Assembly: GCF_004331675.1 (NCBI RefSeq)
Contig: NZ_SJSN01000008.1
Span: 124,001-188,000 of the forward strand
Length of the DNA: 64,000 nucleotides
Origin: Pedobacter frigidisoli
Lineage (GTDB): Bacteria; Bacteroidota; Bacteroidia; Sphingobacteriales; Sphingobacteriaceae
Reading direction: 5' to 3'
This document shows positions 7,399 to 15,627 of this stretch, in pieces. The notes under the pieces were generated by a model. It worked only from the letters and a program-made list of their open reading frames with translations, was not told the DNA's origin and made no database searches. Position 1 is the first letter of the stretch; the number at the start of each line of letters is the position of its first letter. The position numbers were made by a program, and so were the translations under genes.

Positions 7399-8250
7399 TT
7401 GAAAACACTTAAAATTGCTATCCAGAAATCGGGTAGGTTAAACGAAAAATCCGTTGAAATATTAAAAAATTGTGGTCTTTCTTTCGAAAACTACAAGAGT
7501 TCTTTAATATCAACCGTTCAAAATTTTCCATTAGAAATTCTTTTTCTTCGGGATGATGATATTCCTGAATACGTTCAGGATGGCATTGCTGACTTGGGAA
7601 TTGTTGGGGAAAACGTGATTACCGAAACCCAAGCTGGGGTAGAATATCTACAACGTTTGGGCTTTGGAAAATGCACGCTAAAAATCGCCGTTCAAACAGG
7701 CAGTGATATCCAAAAATTAGAGGATTTAAATGGCAAGGCAATTGCTACATCTTACCCTGTAATTCTCGAAAAATTCTTAACTGAAAAAGGAATAAATTCT
7801 GATATCAGAACCATTTCTGGTTCTGTAGAAATTGGTCCAGGTTTAGGCTTAAGTGATGCCATTTTTGATATCGTTTCTACTGGCGGAACATTAAAGAGCA
7901 ATGGACTAAAACCGTTTGCAGATGTGATGCAATCGGAGGCAATATTGATTGGAAATAAATCGATATTGGATAACCCCGAAGTTGCAGAATTACTACAAAG
8001 AATTCGTTCGGTTTTAAGCGCCAAGTCAAACAAATATGTGGTACTAAATGTATCAAAAGATAACCTGCAAAAAGTTGTTGATTTGTTGCCGGGTGTTAAA
8101 AGTCCAACGGTAGTTCCATTGTTCGAACCGAACTGGGTTGCTGTTCATTCTGTTATTGCAGAGGAAGATTTCTGGGATAAAATTAACAGCTTGAAAGCTG
8201 CAGGTGCTGAAGGAATTTTAGTGATGCCAATAGAGAAAATCATCACCTAA
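7399..8250 (+). CDS. hisG: ATP phosphoribosyltransferase
   Basis: HisG joins ATP and PRPP in the first, feedback-controlled step of histidine synthesis. The 283-residue product is the long form: two periplasmic-binding-like catalytic lobes (about residues 1-205, with GRLNEKS, ADLGIVGENV and DIVSTGGTLKSNGL motifs) and a C-terminal ACT-like regulatory domain (about 210-283, with GVKSPTVVPL and GAEGILVMPIEKI). The start is TTG at 7399, giving MKTLKIAIQKSGRL; no ATG lies near. It is first in a his operon and follows a His-rich leader and attenuator. Both allosteric and attenuation control are expected. Confidence 0.96.
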   Translation: MKTLKIAIQKSGRLNEKSVEILKNCGLSFENYKSSLISTVQNFPLEILFLRDDDIPEYVQDGIADLGIVGENVITETQAGVEYLQRLGFGKCTLKIAVQTGSDIQKLEDLNGKAIATSYPVILEKFLTEKGINSDIRTISGSVEIGPGLGLSDAIFDIVSTGGTLKSNGLKPFADVMQSEAILIGNKSILDNPEVAELLQRIRSVLSAKSNKYVVLNVSKDNLQKVVDLLPGVKSPTVVPLFEPNWVAVHSVIAEEDFWDKINSLKAAGAEGILVMPIEKIIT

Positions 8251-8309
8251 AAATTGCTCAAGACGTAGAAATTCATATTAACTATTAGTTAATTTCAAAT
8301 TATAACACA

Positions 8310-9623
8310 TTGAAAATCTATAAATACAAAGATTTATCTAAATCAAAAATTGAAGAACTGTGTTCGAGACAAATTGAGGACGATAAATTGGTTGAAGAGC
8401 GTGTTGCAGGCATCATCGAAACTGTAAAAAATGATGGTGATAAAGCACTCTTTGATTTCGCAAAAGCATTTGATAAAGTAGAGTTAGAAAAACTTTTTTT
8501 AGATGCTCAGGATTTAAAGGAGATTGCGTCAACTATTCCTGCTGATGCCAAAAAAGCTATCGAAACTGCATACCAGAACATCAAAACATTCCACCAATCT
8601 CAATTAAAAACTGAAGATAAGGTAGAAACTATGCCGGGTGTAGTTTGCTGGCGAGAATCAAGGGCAATTGAAAAGGTTGGACTCTATATTCCAGGCGGTA
8701 CAGCAGTGTTACCAAGCACTTTTTTAATGCTTGCGACGCCTGCAATTATTGCCGGCTGCAAAGAAATAGTTGTATGTTCTCCGCCTCAAAGTGATGGAAA
8801 AACTAACTGCTATTTGGCTTATTGTGCAGTGCTTTTGGGCATTGAGAAAATTTACCTGATCGGAGGTGCACAAGCCATAGCAGCCATGGCTTTTGGAACT
8901 GAAACCGTCCCTCAAGTTTACAAGATTTTTGGCCCAGGCAACCGTTATGTAACCACTGCTAAAACAATGGTTCAAAACAAGGTTGCAATTGACATGCCTG
9001 CTGGTCCATCAGAGGTTTTAGTGATCGCTGATGAGACTGCTAATCCGTCATTTGTGGCTGCAGATTTACTTGCCCAAGCAGAACACGGAACTGATAGTCA
9101 GGCAATTTTGGTTTCTACCTCTAAAGAAATTTTAGAAAAAACACTTTTAGAAATTGAAAATCAGATAGCTATCTTACCAAGAAGGGAAATTGCGGCAAAA
9201 GCAATCGAAAATTCTTACGCTATTTTAGTTGAGAATTTGACTTCTGCAATGGATTTTTCGAACGAATATGCTCCTGAACACCTAATTTTGGCAACGGAAA
9301 ATTTCGAAAGCCTTATCCCAATGATAATCAACGCTGGTTCGGTATTCTTAGGAAATCTTACTCCAGAGGGCGTGGGAGATTATGCCTCAGGAACGAACCA
9401 TACTTTACCCACAAGTGGCTTTGCTAAAGCTTATTCAGGTGTTTCAACTGATGCTTTCCTTAAAAAAATAACCTTTCAACACCTATCATCCAAAGGATTA
9501 AAAAACATCGGCAATACTGTTGAAACGCTTGCAGCAGCAGAGGGCTTGCAGGCACACAAAAATGCAATTACGATTAGAAGAAGCTGGAAGTCCGAAAGTC
9601 TGAAGACCGATGATAAAAAGTAG
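8310..9623 (+). CDS. hisD: Histidinol dehydrogenase
   Basis: HisD oxidises histidinol to histidine with two NAD+ in the last two steps. The 437-residue protein has the family motifs GLYIPGGTAVLPST, IGGAQAIAAMAFGT, IFGPGNRYVTTAK and DMPAGPSEVLVIAD. The zinc and catalytic region is QAEHGTDSQ, and EYAPEHL and TNHTLPTSGFAKAYSG lie further on. The start is TTG at 8310 (MKIYKYKDLSKS). The last dozen residues (after IRRSWK) are encoded by a GTCCGAAAGTC-type repeat that recurs inverted just after the stop, so the tail is probably not part of the conserved enzyme. Confidence 0.97.
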   Translation: MKIYKYKDLSKSKIEELCSRQIEDDKLVEERVAGIIETVKNDGDKALFDFAKAFDKVELEKLFLDAQDLKEIASTIPADAKKAIETAYQNIKTFHQSQLKTEDKVETMPGVVCWRESRAIEKVGLYIPGGTAVLPSTFLMLATPAIIAGCKEIVVCSPPQSDGKTNCYLAYCAVLLGIEKIYLIGGAQAIAAMAFGTETVPQVYKIFGPGNRYVTTAKTMVQNKVAIDMPAGPSEVLVIADETANPSFVAADLLAQAEHGTDSQAILVSTSKEILEKTLLEIENQIAILPRREIAAKAIENSYAILVENLTSAMDFSNEYAPEHLILATENFESLIPMIINAGSVFLGNLTPEGVGDYASGTNHTLPTSGFAKAYSGVSTDAFLKKITFQHLSSKGLKNIGNTVETLAAAEGLQAHKNAITIRRSWKSESLKTDDKK

Positions 9624-9685
9624 TCTATAACAATATAATAATAAATAATATCATCCGACTTTCGGACTGCCGACATCGGACTTTT
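9590..9685. repeat. Inverted GTCCGAAAGTC-type repeat around hisD stop
   Basis: GAAGTCCGAAAGTCTGAAGA (9590-9609) at the end of hisD is mirrored by TCCGACTTTCGGACTGCCGA (9654-9673) before hisC, leaving an A+T-rich loop of about 45 bases. The words resemble the TTCCGAC tandem array at 50920-51052. It may form a hairpin between hisD and hisC. Confidence 0.6.
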
Positions 9686-9696
9686 ACCCTTTGAAC

Positions 9697-10737
9697 ATGG
9701 ATATTAACGATTTAGTTAGAGAAAATATAAAAAACCTTAAACCGTACTCTACAGCCAGAGATGAGTTTAAGGGACAAGCGTCTGTATTTTTAGATGCGAA
9801 CGAGAACAGTTATGGTTCCCCCCTACCTGCAAATTATAACCGCTATCCCGACCCTTTGCAATTGGATTTGAAAGATGCTATCAGCAAAATTAAAGGTGTT
9901 CCGATTGAAAATACCTTTTTAGGTAACGGTAGTGATGAGGCAATCGATTTGTTATTTCGTGCTTTTTGTAACCCCGGAAAAGACAACGTAATTGTGCTAC
10001 CGCCAACGTATGGAATGTATGAGGTTTCAGCCAATATTAACGATGTTGAAATTCGCAAAGTTAGCTTGCTGCCGAACTTCCAATTAGACATGGAAAAAAT
10101 TGCAGAAACGATTGATAAAAACACGAAATTAATATTCATTTGTTCGCCGAATAACCCGACAGGAAATTCGATAAATCGTGAAGATATTGAAACGATTTTG
10201 GCCAACTTTAAAGGCATCGTTGTGGTTGATGAGGCCTACATAAATTACGCCCGTCAGAAGACCTTTATTCAGGAGTTAACCGAGTACGCAAACCTGGTTG
10301 TTTTGCAAACTTTTTCTAAGGCTTGGGGGCTTGCTGCTTTGCGTTTGGGCATGGCTTTTTCTTCGAGAAAAGTTATTGATGTTTTGAACAAAATTAAGCC
10401 ACCTTATAACATCAATCAGGCTACACAAGATTTAGCTTTTGAGGCGCTAAAAAACATCGCACAAGTTAATGATTGGATTAAAGAATCTGTTGCCGAAAGA
10501 GAACGACTTTCTATCGATTTAAATGCATTGGATATCGTTACAAAAGTTTATCCATCAGATGCGAATTTTATATTAGCCGAAGTTACCGATTCTACTAAAA
10601 TTTACGACACTTTGGTTGATGAGGGAATCATTGTTCGCGACCGTTCGAAAGTTACTTTGTGTGAGGGTTGCTTAAGAATAACTGTGGGTACCAAAGAAGA
10701 AAATGATAAACTGTTAACCATTCTGAAAAATTTTTAA
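9697..10737 (+). CDS. hisC: Histidinol-phosphate aminotransferase
   Basis: HisC transfers an amino group from glutamate to imidazole-acetol phosphate. It is a PLP-dependent class I/II aminotransferase. I chose the ATG at 9697 (346 residues); a TTG two codons earlier is possible. Visible motifs are LDANENSYGSPLP, GNGSDEAIDLL, CSPNNPTGN, VVDEAYINY (PLP aspartate region), QTFSKAWGLAALRLG (Schiff-base lysine) and LRITVGTKEENDKLL. The length is usual for HisC. The gene follows hisD after about 70 bases of repeat-containing spacer and precedes hisB by three bases. Confidence 0.97.
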   Translation: MDINDLVRENIKNLKPYSTARDEFKGQASVFLDANENSYGSPLPANYNRYPDPLQLDLKDAISKIKGVPIENTFLGNGSDEAIDLLFRAFCNPGKDNVIVLPPTYGMYEVSANINDVEIRKVSLLPNFQLDMEKIAETIDKNTKLIFICSPNNPTGNSINREDIETILANFKGIVVVDEAYINYARQKTFIQELTEYANLVVLQTFSKAWGLAALRLGMAFSSRKVIDVLNKIKPPYNINQATQDLAFEALKNIAQVNDWIKESVAERERLSIDLNALDIVTKVYPSDANFILAEVTDSTKIYDTLVDEGIIVRDRSKVTLCEGCLRITVGTKEENDKLLTILKNF

Positions 10738-10740
10738 AAG

Positions 10741-11874
10741 ATGAAGAAAGTATTATTTATAGATCGCGACGGAACTTTAAATATTGAGCCGGATGATGAG
10801 CAGGTAGATAGCTTTGCGAAACTAAAATTTTATCCCCGTTCCATTTATTACCTTTCGAAAATTGCGGCGGAAATGGATTATGAATTGGTAATGGTCACCA
10901 ATCAGGATGGATTGGGAACACCATCAAATCCTGAAGAAAATTTTTGGCCAATTCATAATTTCATGTTAGATACTTTTACTGGTGAGGGTGTAAATTTTAG
11001 CGAAATCATAATCGACAGAACTTTTGCAAAAGACAACGCACCAACCCGCAAGCCTGGCACGGGTTTGCTAACAAAATATTTTAGCGGAGATTACGACTTG
11101 AAAAACTCATACGTTATTGGCGATAGATTAAACGATGTAGTATTGGCTAAAAATTTAGGTGCAAAAGCAATTTTTCTTCGTCAGAATGATGCACTTGGTT
11201 CTACCGAAGCTTTAGATAAACATGAAACTTTGTTGGATATAATCATTCTGGAAACACAAAAATGGGAAGATATTTACAACCTGCTCAAGGCTGGTAGTAG
11301 AAAAATTCATCATGTTCGTAAAACCAATGAAACGGATATCACCATCAATATAGATTTAGATGGAACAGGAAAAGCTAAAATCGAAACAGGTTTAAATTTC
11401 TTCGACCACATGCTCGACCAAATCGCCAGACATGGAAGTGTAGATTTAGAAATCATTGCCAAAGGCGATTTAGATATTGATGAACATCACACCATTGAAG
11501 ATACCGGAATTGCGCTTGGCGAGGCATTTGCCAAAGGTTTAGGTAACAAGTTAGGTATTGAGCGTTATGGTTTTTGCTTACCAATGGACGATTGTTTAGC
11601 CCAAGTTGCTATCGATTTCGGAGGTAGAAACTGGATAGTTTGGGATGCTGGATTTAAACGCGAAAAAGTTGGTGATATGCCTACTGAAATGTTTTATCAC
11701 TTCTTCAAATCTTTCAGTGATGCTGCAAAATGCAATTTGAATATTAAAGCCGAGGGCGATAATGAACATCATAAAATTGAGGCTATCTTTAAGGCTTTCG
11801 CCAAGGCGATAAAAATGGCGATAAAACGTGATGCGGAGAAAATGGTGTTGCCGAGTACAAAGGGTGTTTTGTAA
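10741..11874 (+). CDS. hisB: Bifunctional histidinol-phosphatase / imidazoleglycerol-phosphate dehydratase
   Basis: The 377-residue protein is a fusion. Residues 1 to about 165 form a HAD-type histidinol-phosphatase ([12 protein letters not shown] with nucleophile Asp8 and Asp10, [36 protein letters not shown]). Residues about 185-377 form the imidazoleglycerol-phosphate dehydratase ([59 protein letters not shown], with manganese-binding His clusters). The same fusion occurs in enterobacteria and many Bacteroidota. It starts three bases after hisC. The enzyme supplies the sixth and eighth steps of the pathway. Confidence 0.97.
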   Translation: MKKVLFIDRDGTLNIEPDDEQVDSFAKLKFYPRSIYYLSKIAAEMDYELVMVTNQDGLGTPSNPEENFWPIHNFMLDTFTGEGVNFSEIIIDRTFAKDNAPTRKPGTGLLTKYFSGDYDLKNSYVIGDRLNDVVLAKNLGAKAIFLRQNDALGSTEALDKHETLLDIIILETQKWEDIYNLLKAGSRKIHHVRKTNETDITINIDLDGTGKAKIETGLNFFDHMLDQIARHGSVDLEIIAKGDLDIDEHHTIEDTGIALGEAFAKGLGNKLGIERYGFCLPMDDCLAQVAIDFGGRNWIVWDAGFKREKVGDMPTEMFYHFFKSFSDAAKCNLNIKAEGDNEHHKIEAIFKAFAKAIKMAIKRDAEKMVLPSTKGVL

Positions 11875-11975
11875 GATTTAAGAGAAAAATGGATGATGGA
11901 ACTTGTTTCAGGAGCTCATCGTCATTTCGACCGAAGCGGAGAAATCTTTGAACAGGTAAAGAAAACTGTTGTTAA

Positions 11976-12125
11976 ATAAACCCGATAGCAGTGGAAAGTT
12001 TTTAATCTCTGTCATTCTGAGGCACGAAGAATCTGTTTCATCGGTGGCAGATGCTTCGTACCTCAGCATGACAGCATTTACAGGGTTGCTGCAAATTAAA
12101 AAACTTGGAACGAATAGCGGGACTA
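11976..12125. repeat. Composite palindromic repeat, copy 1
   Basis: Outer flanks AAACCCGATNNNNGTGGAAA (from 11978) and TTGGAACGAATAGCGGGACT surround a core hairpin at 12009-12074 (arms CTGTCATTCTGAGG and CCTCAGCATGACAG) followed by GGGTTGCTGC. The core is bordered by inverted repeats AAGTTTTTAAT (11996-12006) and ATTAAAAAACTT (12095-12106). A second copy at 45154-45300 has the same flanks but the opposite core orientation. Confidence 0.75.
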
Positions 12126-12179
12126 CAGAGGCATTGAAAAACTGACATTCGTTTTCAAATTTATTAAAAAGCATCGTGT

Positions 12180-12213
12180 CTTGATACTCGATACTAAATA
12201 CTTGATACTAATT
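12180..12213. repeat. TTGATACT octamer cluster before hisH
   Basis: Four degenerate units of an eight-base period (TTGATACT, CGATACTA, AATACTTG, ATACTAAT phase) run directly into the hisH ATG. A near-identical 34-base cluster lies at 53424-53457, upstream of pyrC. Confidence 0.7.
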
Positions 12214-12807
12214 ATGATTGGAATAGTAAACTACGGCGCTGGCAATATTTTCTCCTTAACTTCCGCTTTAGAGCGTTTAAATTTACAATACGGCATGGTA
12301 AACACCGAGGCTGATTTAGAGAAATATAGTCACATTATCATCCCAGGCGTTGGTCATGCAGGTTCCGCAATGGAAAAACTGAAACATACTGGATTAATTC
12401 ATGCAATTAAAGCCCTTCAGAAACCAGTTTTAGGAATCTGCGTGGGCATGCAATTAATTACTGAGCATTCGGAAGAGGGTGACGCAGCTTTATTAGATAT
12501 CGTTCCAGTGAAGACAAAGAAATTCGATAAGTCGCTGAATATCAAAATCCCACACATGGGATGGAATGCGATTCAGCATAAAAACAATTCACTATTCGAG
12601 GGTGTTGAAGATAATGCACAATTTTACTTTGTTCATTCGTACTTTATTGAATATAACCCTACTTTTGACATCGCCTCTGCCAATTACGGAATAAAATTTT
12701 CGGCAGCGGTACAAAAAGACAACTTTTACGGCGTTCAGTTCCACCCCGAAAAATCGGGCAAAGCTGGCGAACAGATATTAAAAAATTTTTCAAACTTAAG
12801 CTTATAA
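12214..12807 (+). CDS. hisH: Imidazole glycerol phosphate synthase, glutamine amidotransferase subunit
   Basis: HisH releases ammonia from glutamine and channels it to HisF. I set the start at the ATG at 12214 (MIGIVNYGAGNIFSL), the usual HisH N-terminus, giving 197 residues. An in-frame TTG at 12181 would translate an octamer repeat and is rejected. The class I amidotransferase motifs are present: GVGHAGSAM (oxyanion strand), LGICVGMQL (nucleophile Cys), and the His-Glu pair in FHPEKSG. It ends two bases before hisA. Confidence 0.97.
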   Translation: MIGIVNYGAGNIFSLTSALERLNLQYGMVNTEADLEKYSHIIIPGVGHAGSAMEKLKHTGLIHAIKALQKPVLGICVGMQLITEHSEEGDAALLDIVPVKTKKFDKSLNIKIPHMGWNAIQHKNNSLFEGVEDNAQFYFVHSYFIEYNPTFDIASANYGIKFSAAVQKDNFYGVQFHPEKSGKAGEQILKNFSNLSL

Positions 12808-12808
12808 A

Positions 12809-13558
12809 ATGTACATAATTCCTGCTATTGATATTTTGGATGGAAAAGTTGTTCGCCTACGTGAGGGTGATTATAACCAGAAAACTGAATACGATGTTTC
12901 TATTGCTGACATGATAGAAAAATACCGCTCAAATGGAACAGACTTCATCCATATTATTGATTTGAATGGCGCTAAAGGTGATTTCAGTAACCAGAAATCA
13001 CTTTTCGAAATCATTAAAAAAACCGAAATGAAAGTGCAATACGGAGGGGGAATCCGTACAATTGAGCAAGTAACAAATTTACTTGATGCGGGAATTCATC
13101 GTGTTATTGTGGGTACTCAAGCGATTACCAATCCCGATTTCTTACAGCAATTAAGTGAGGCTTTTGCAAAAAAAGATAACTACGCTAATCGTATTGTTAT
13201 TGCCATTGATGTTTTGGATGAAGTGATTAAATATTCAGGCTGGATGGAAAGTTCGCCAATTAAGCTAATGGATTACGTTGACAAATGTTTAGCACTTGGT
13301 TTTTTCCGTTTCTTATGTACGGATATCAGCAAAGATGGCAAATTGGGTGGTGCGGCAATTGATTTATATAAAAAACTGTTGGAACATTCGCCTATGATTA
13401 AATTAATTGCCTCTGGTGGTGTAAGCTCAATGGAAGATATTTACGAATTAGCTAAGTTTCCAATTAGAAGTGTTGTGGTTGGAAAAGCGATTTATGAGGA
13501 TAGAATTACTATTGAAGAGATTAAAGAATGGAATTTGAAAGCTTTGACAAGCATATAA
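12809..13558 (+). CDS. hisA: Phosphoribosylformimino-5-aminoimidazole carboxamide ribotide isomerase
   Basis: HisA is the (beta/alpha)8-barrel isomerase of the fourth step. The 249-residue protein has IIPAIDILDGKVVRL with the catalytic Asp, VQYGGGIRTIEQV, GVHRVIVGT-like GIHRVIVGTQAI, the second catalytic Asp in CTDISKDGKLGG, and the phosphate-binding IASGGVSSMEDI and VVVGKAIYE. The length is typical. Its TAA at 13556-13558 abuts the C-rich end of the DUF559 cassette, which separates it from hisF by about 0.5 kb; these two genes are usually adjacent. Confidence 0.97.
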   Translation: MYIIPAIDILDGKVVRLREGDYNQKTEYDVSIADMIEKYRSNGTDFIHIIDLNGAKGDFSNQKSLFEIIKKTEMKVQYGGGIRTIEQVTNLLDAGIHRVIVGTQAITNPDFLQQLSEAFAKKDNYANRIVIAIDVLDEVIKYSGWMESSPIKLMDYVDKCLALGFFRFLCTDISKDGKLGGAAIDLYKKLLEHSPMIKLIASGGVSSMEDIYELAKFPIRSVVVGKAIYEDRITIEEIKEWNLKALTSI

Positions 13559-14055
13559 CCCCCCAGCCCCCTAAAGGGGGAGCTAATAACATGATGGAAA
13601 AGCATAGTTAAGATGACTTACAGCCTTGATGATGATTTTGAGTTTTTGCAATTCAACGAACCTAAAATGTTTTATGGCGAATCGAATATTATTTTCGAAA
13701 ATGCTAAGCAATTAAGAAACCGATTAACGGAATCTGAAAAATTACTCTGGGAGCATTTAAATGAGAAGAAGCTAGGTGTTAAATTTAGACGCCAACATCC
13801 AATTTCATTTTACATTGCTGATTTTTATTGCCATGAAGTTAAGCTTATAATCGAACTTGATGGAAGTATTCATAACCTAAGAGAAAATATTGAGAACGAT
13901 TTTGAAAGACAAAAATTATTAGAAAGCCTTGGAATAAAAGTAATCAGATTTAAAAACAACGAACTCTATAAAAATTTAAATCAAGTTTTGGAAAAAATAA
14001 AGCAAACCATACAAGAACGTACTGCAGTTCCCCCTTTAGGGGGCGGAGGGGGTTT
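13557..14055 (+). mobile_element. DUF559 endonuclease cassette with C/G-rich terminal inverted repeats
   Basis: A segment of about 500 bases is framed by a left end (AACCCCCC, AG, CCCCCTAAAGGGGG; 13557-13580) and a right end (CCCCCTTTAGGGGG, CGGA, GGGGGTTT; 14030-14055) that are reverse complements of one another apart from a few bases. Inside lies one DUF559 endonuclease-like reading frame. The cassette sits exactly between the hisA stop and the native hisF start. A gene-less relative with the same ends occurs at 56364-56483. Calling it mobile is inference; no transposase is present and no target duplication was established. Confidence 0.6.
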
Positions 14056-14806
14056 GAGTAAAAGAATAATCCCTTGTCTTGACGTAAAAGATGGCCGCAC
14101 AGTTAAAGGAATCAACTTTGTAGATTTACGTGATGCTGGCGACCCTGTAGAATTGGCTGCCCAATATGCACAGCAAGGTGCCGATGAATTGGTTTTTTTA
14201 GACATTACTGCAACTCACGAGCGTAGAAAAACAATGATTGAAATGGTTAAATCAGTTGCTCGTCAGCTGAATATTCCTTTCACCATTGGCGGTGGGATAA
14301 CAGAACTTGCAGACGCAGAGGCTTTGTTAAATGCTGGCGCAGATAAAATCAGCATCAATTCTGCAGCAGTTAGAAATCCGAAGCTAATTGAAGAATTGGC
14401 AAAAGCTTTTGGTGTTCAATTTGTGGTTTTAGCAGTTGACACTAAATTTGTTGATGGCAGAAACATGGTTCACCTAAATGGTGGAAGATTAATTACCGAA
14501 CTAGAAACTGAAATTTGGATTAAACAAGCGGAGGATTTAGGTGCAGGAGAAATTCTGCTAACTTCAATGGACCACGACGGCACAAAAGCAGGTTTCGACT
14601 GTGATTTACTGTATAAAGTAAACCAAATGATAAACATCCCCATTATTGCATCAGGTGGCGCCGGAAACATGCAACATTTTACAGATGTTTTTCAAAAAGC
14701 AAATGTTGATGCTGCACTAGCTGCATCGGTATTTCACTACGGAGAAATTTTAATCCCAGATTTGAAACAGGAATTGAAAAGGAATAATATTCCTGTTAGG
14801 ATATAA
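13613..14806 (+). CDS. hisF: DUF559 endonuclease-like domain fused to imidazole glycerol phosphate synthase cyclase (HisF)
   Basis: One 397-residue frame joins two proteins. Residues 1-140 are a DUF559 (Vsr-like, PD-(D/E)xK fold) domain with [28 protein letters not shown] and [11 protein letters not shown], and ending in [12 protein letters not shown]. Residues 141-147 (PLGGGGG region) are translated from a palindromic repeat. Residues 148-397 are complete His[17 protein letters not shown] with catalytic Asp, IGGGI, the second catalytic Asp in [14 protein letters not shown], and [11 protein letters not shown]. HisF closes the imidazole ring using ammonia from HisH. A TTG at 14054 ([10 protein letters not shown]) is probably the native hisF start, so HisF may be made alone, as a fusion, or both. 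Confidence 0.9.
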   Translation: MTYSLDDDFEFLQFNEPKMFYGESNIIFENAKQLRNRLTESEKLLWEHLNEKKLGVKFRRQHPISFYIADFYCHEVKLIIELDGSIHNLRENIENDFERQKLLESLGIKVIRFKNNELYKNLNQVLEKIKQTIQERTAVPPLGGGGGLSKRIIPCLDVKDGRTVKGINFVDLRDAGDPVELAAQYAQQGADELVFLDITATHERRKTMIEMVKSVARQLNIPFTIGGGITELADAEALLNAGADKISINSAAVRNPKLIEELAKAFGVQFVVLAVDTKFVDGRNMVHLNGGRLITELETEIWIKQAEDLGAGEILLTSMDHDGTKAGFDCDLLYKVNQMINIPIIASGGAGNMQHFTDVFQKANVDAALAASVFHYGEILIPDLKQELKRNNIPVRI

Positions 14807-14818
14807 ATAAGTCCGGAA

Positions 14819-14841
14819 TCGTGAGTCTTTAGTCGTGAGTC
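14819..14841. repeat. GAGTCTTTAGTC-type short repeat
   Basis: GTGAGTCTTTAGTCGTGAGT (14821-14840) belongs to a family with copies at 35916-35946, 36229-36253 and 53191-53221. It lies just after the hisF stop. Confidence 0.6.
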
Positions 14842-14868
14842 CATTTATTTGCAGTACAATAATTAACT

Positions 14869-14952
14869 CGTCATTGCGAGGCACGAAGCAATCTTACTAC
14901 AATGGGTTTTTATAGCATATGCTTTAAGATTGCTTCGTGCCTTGCAATGACG
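14869..14952. repeat. Long REP-like hairpin between hisF and hisI
   Basis: Two 27-base arms (14869-14895 and 14926-14952) are reverse complements with a single mismatch; they begin CGTCATTGCGAGGCACGAAG and end in the mirror CTTGCAATGACG. The 30-base loop is A+T-rich. Related GAGGCACGAAG words occur in the hairpins at 12009-12074 and 45204-45268. It may attenuate or stabilise his mRNA. Confidence 0.8.
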
Positions 14953-14966
14953 AAAAAGAAACGAAA

Positions 14967-15569
14967 ATGAATATTGAAACATCATCTCTTGATTGGGATA
15001 AAACAGCTGGCTTACTTCCTATAATCATCCAAGACCACAAAACTTTAGAGGTTTTAATGCTTGGTTACATGAATGCTGAAGCATTTGAGAAAACACAAAC
15101 TGAAAGGAAAGTAACGTTCTATTCTCGCTCTAAAAATCGCCTTTGGACTAAAGGTGAAGAGAGTGGTAATTTTCTTTTTGTTAAATCTATTCATATTGAT
15201 TGTGATAACGACACCATCTTGATAAAAGCCGATGCCGTTGGACCAACTTGCCACACCGGTAGTAGAAGTTGTTTTAAAACAGATTACAATCAGAATTTTA
15301 TTTTTGAGCTAGAAAACATCATAACTGATAGATACGAAAACCCAGTTGAGGGTTCTTACATCAACAAAATGCGCAGCAAAGGCTTAAACAAAATTGCTCA
15401 AAAAGTTGGCGAAGAGGGCGTTGAAACGGTTATCGCAGCACTTGCTGAAACCGAAGAAGAACTTATTGGAGAAGCCTCAGATTTAATTTTTCACTTGCTG
15501 TTTTTATTGAAAGAGAAAGGTTTATCTATTCAAGATATTGCTAAAAATTTAGAGAAGAGACATCAATAA
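14967..15569 (+). CDS. hisI: Bifunctional phosphoribosyl-AMP cyclohydrolase / phosphoribosyl-ATP pyrophosphohydrolase
   Basis: HisIE carries out the second and third steps of histidine synthesis. I set the start at the ATG at 14967 (MNIETSSLDWDKT; 200 residues); an earlier in-frame ATG at 14937 lies in the preceding hairpin repeat. HisI (about residues 1-110) shows FYSRSKNRLWTKGEESGN and the zinc/magnesium region DCDNDTILIKADAVGPTCHTG. HisE (about 110-200) shows KVGEEGVETVIAA and the acidic cluster EASDLIFHLLFLL. It is the last gene of the his operon, separated from hisF by 160 bases of repeat DNA. Confidence 0.96.
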   Translation: MNIETSSLDWDKTAGLLPIIIQDHKTLEVLMLGYMNAEAFEKTQTERKVTFYSRSKNRLWTKGEESGNFLFVKSIHIDCDNDTILIKADAVGPTCHTGSRSCFKTDYNQNFIFELENIITDRYENPVEGSYINKMRSKGLNKIAQKVGEEGVETVIAALAETEEELIGEASDLIFHLLFLLKEKGLSIQDIAKNLEKRHQ

Positions 15570-15627
15570 GGTAGAAAGTGAAAAAACGTGGGTCGACAAC
15601 CTTGTCCTAAACCTAAATCATGCAAAA

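Larger units (their letters stand above)
11875..12213. other. Repeat-filled gap between hisB and hisH
   Basis: This 339-base gap inside the his operon has no credible gene. It contains a composite palindromic repeat (11976-12125) and a TTGATACT-type octamer cluster that runs up to the hisH start (12180-12213). A short fragment related to other dispersed repeats (GTCATTTCGACCGAAGCGGA, 11920-11939) precedes them. Confidence 0.7.

Noticed and set aside
8724-8975. Antisense ORF within hisD, and similar antisense ORFs over hisC, hisF, dnaJ, ccmF and the helicase gene
   Set aside because: They are shadow frames of strongly conserved enzymes.
11908-12174. Minus-strand ORF of 88 codons between hisB and hisH
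   Set aside because: It consists of dispersed repeat sequence; apparent conservation would be at the DNA level only.
12181-12213. Upstream extension of hisH
   Set aside because: It would translate a TTGATACT octamer repeat; the ATG at 12214 gives the conserved N-terminus.
14937-14966. Upstream extension of hisI
   Set aside because: It lies in the right arm of a repeat hairpin.
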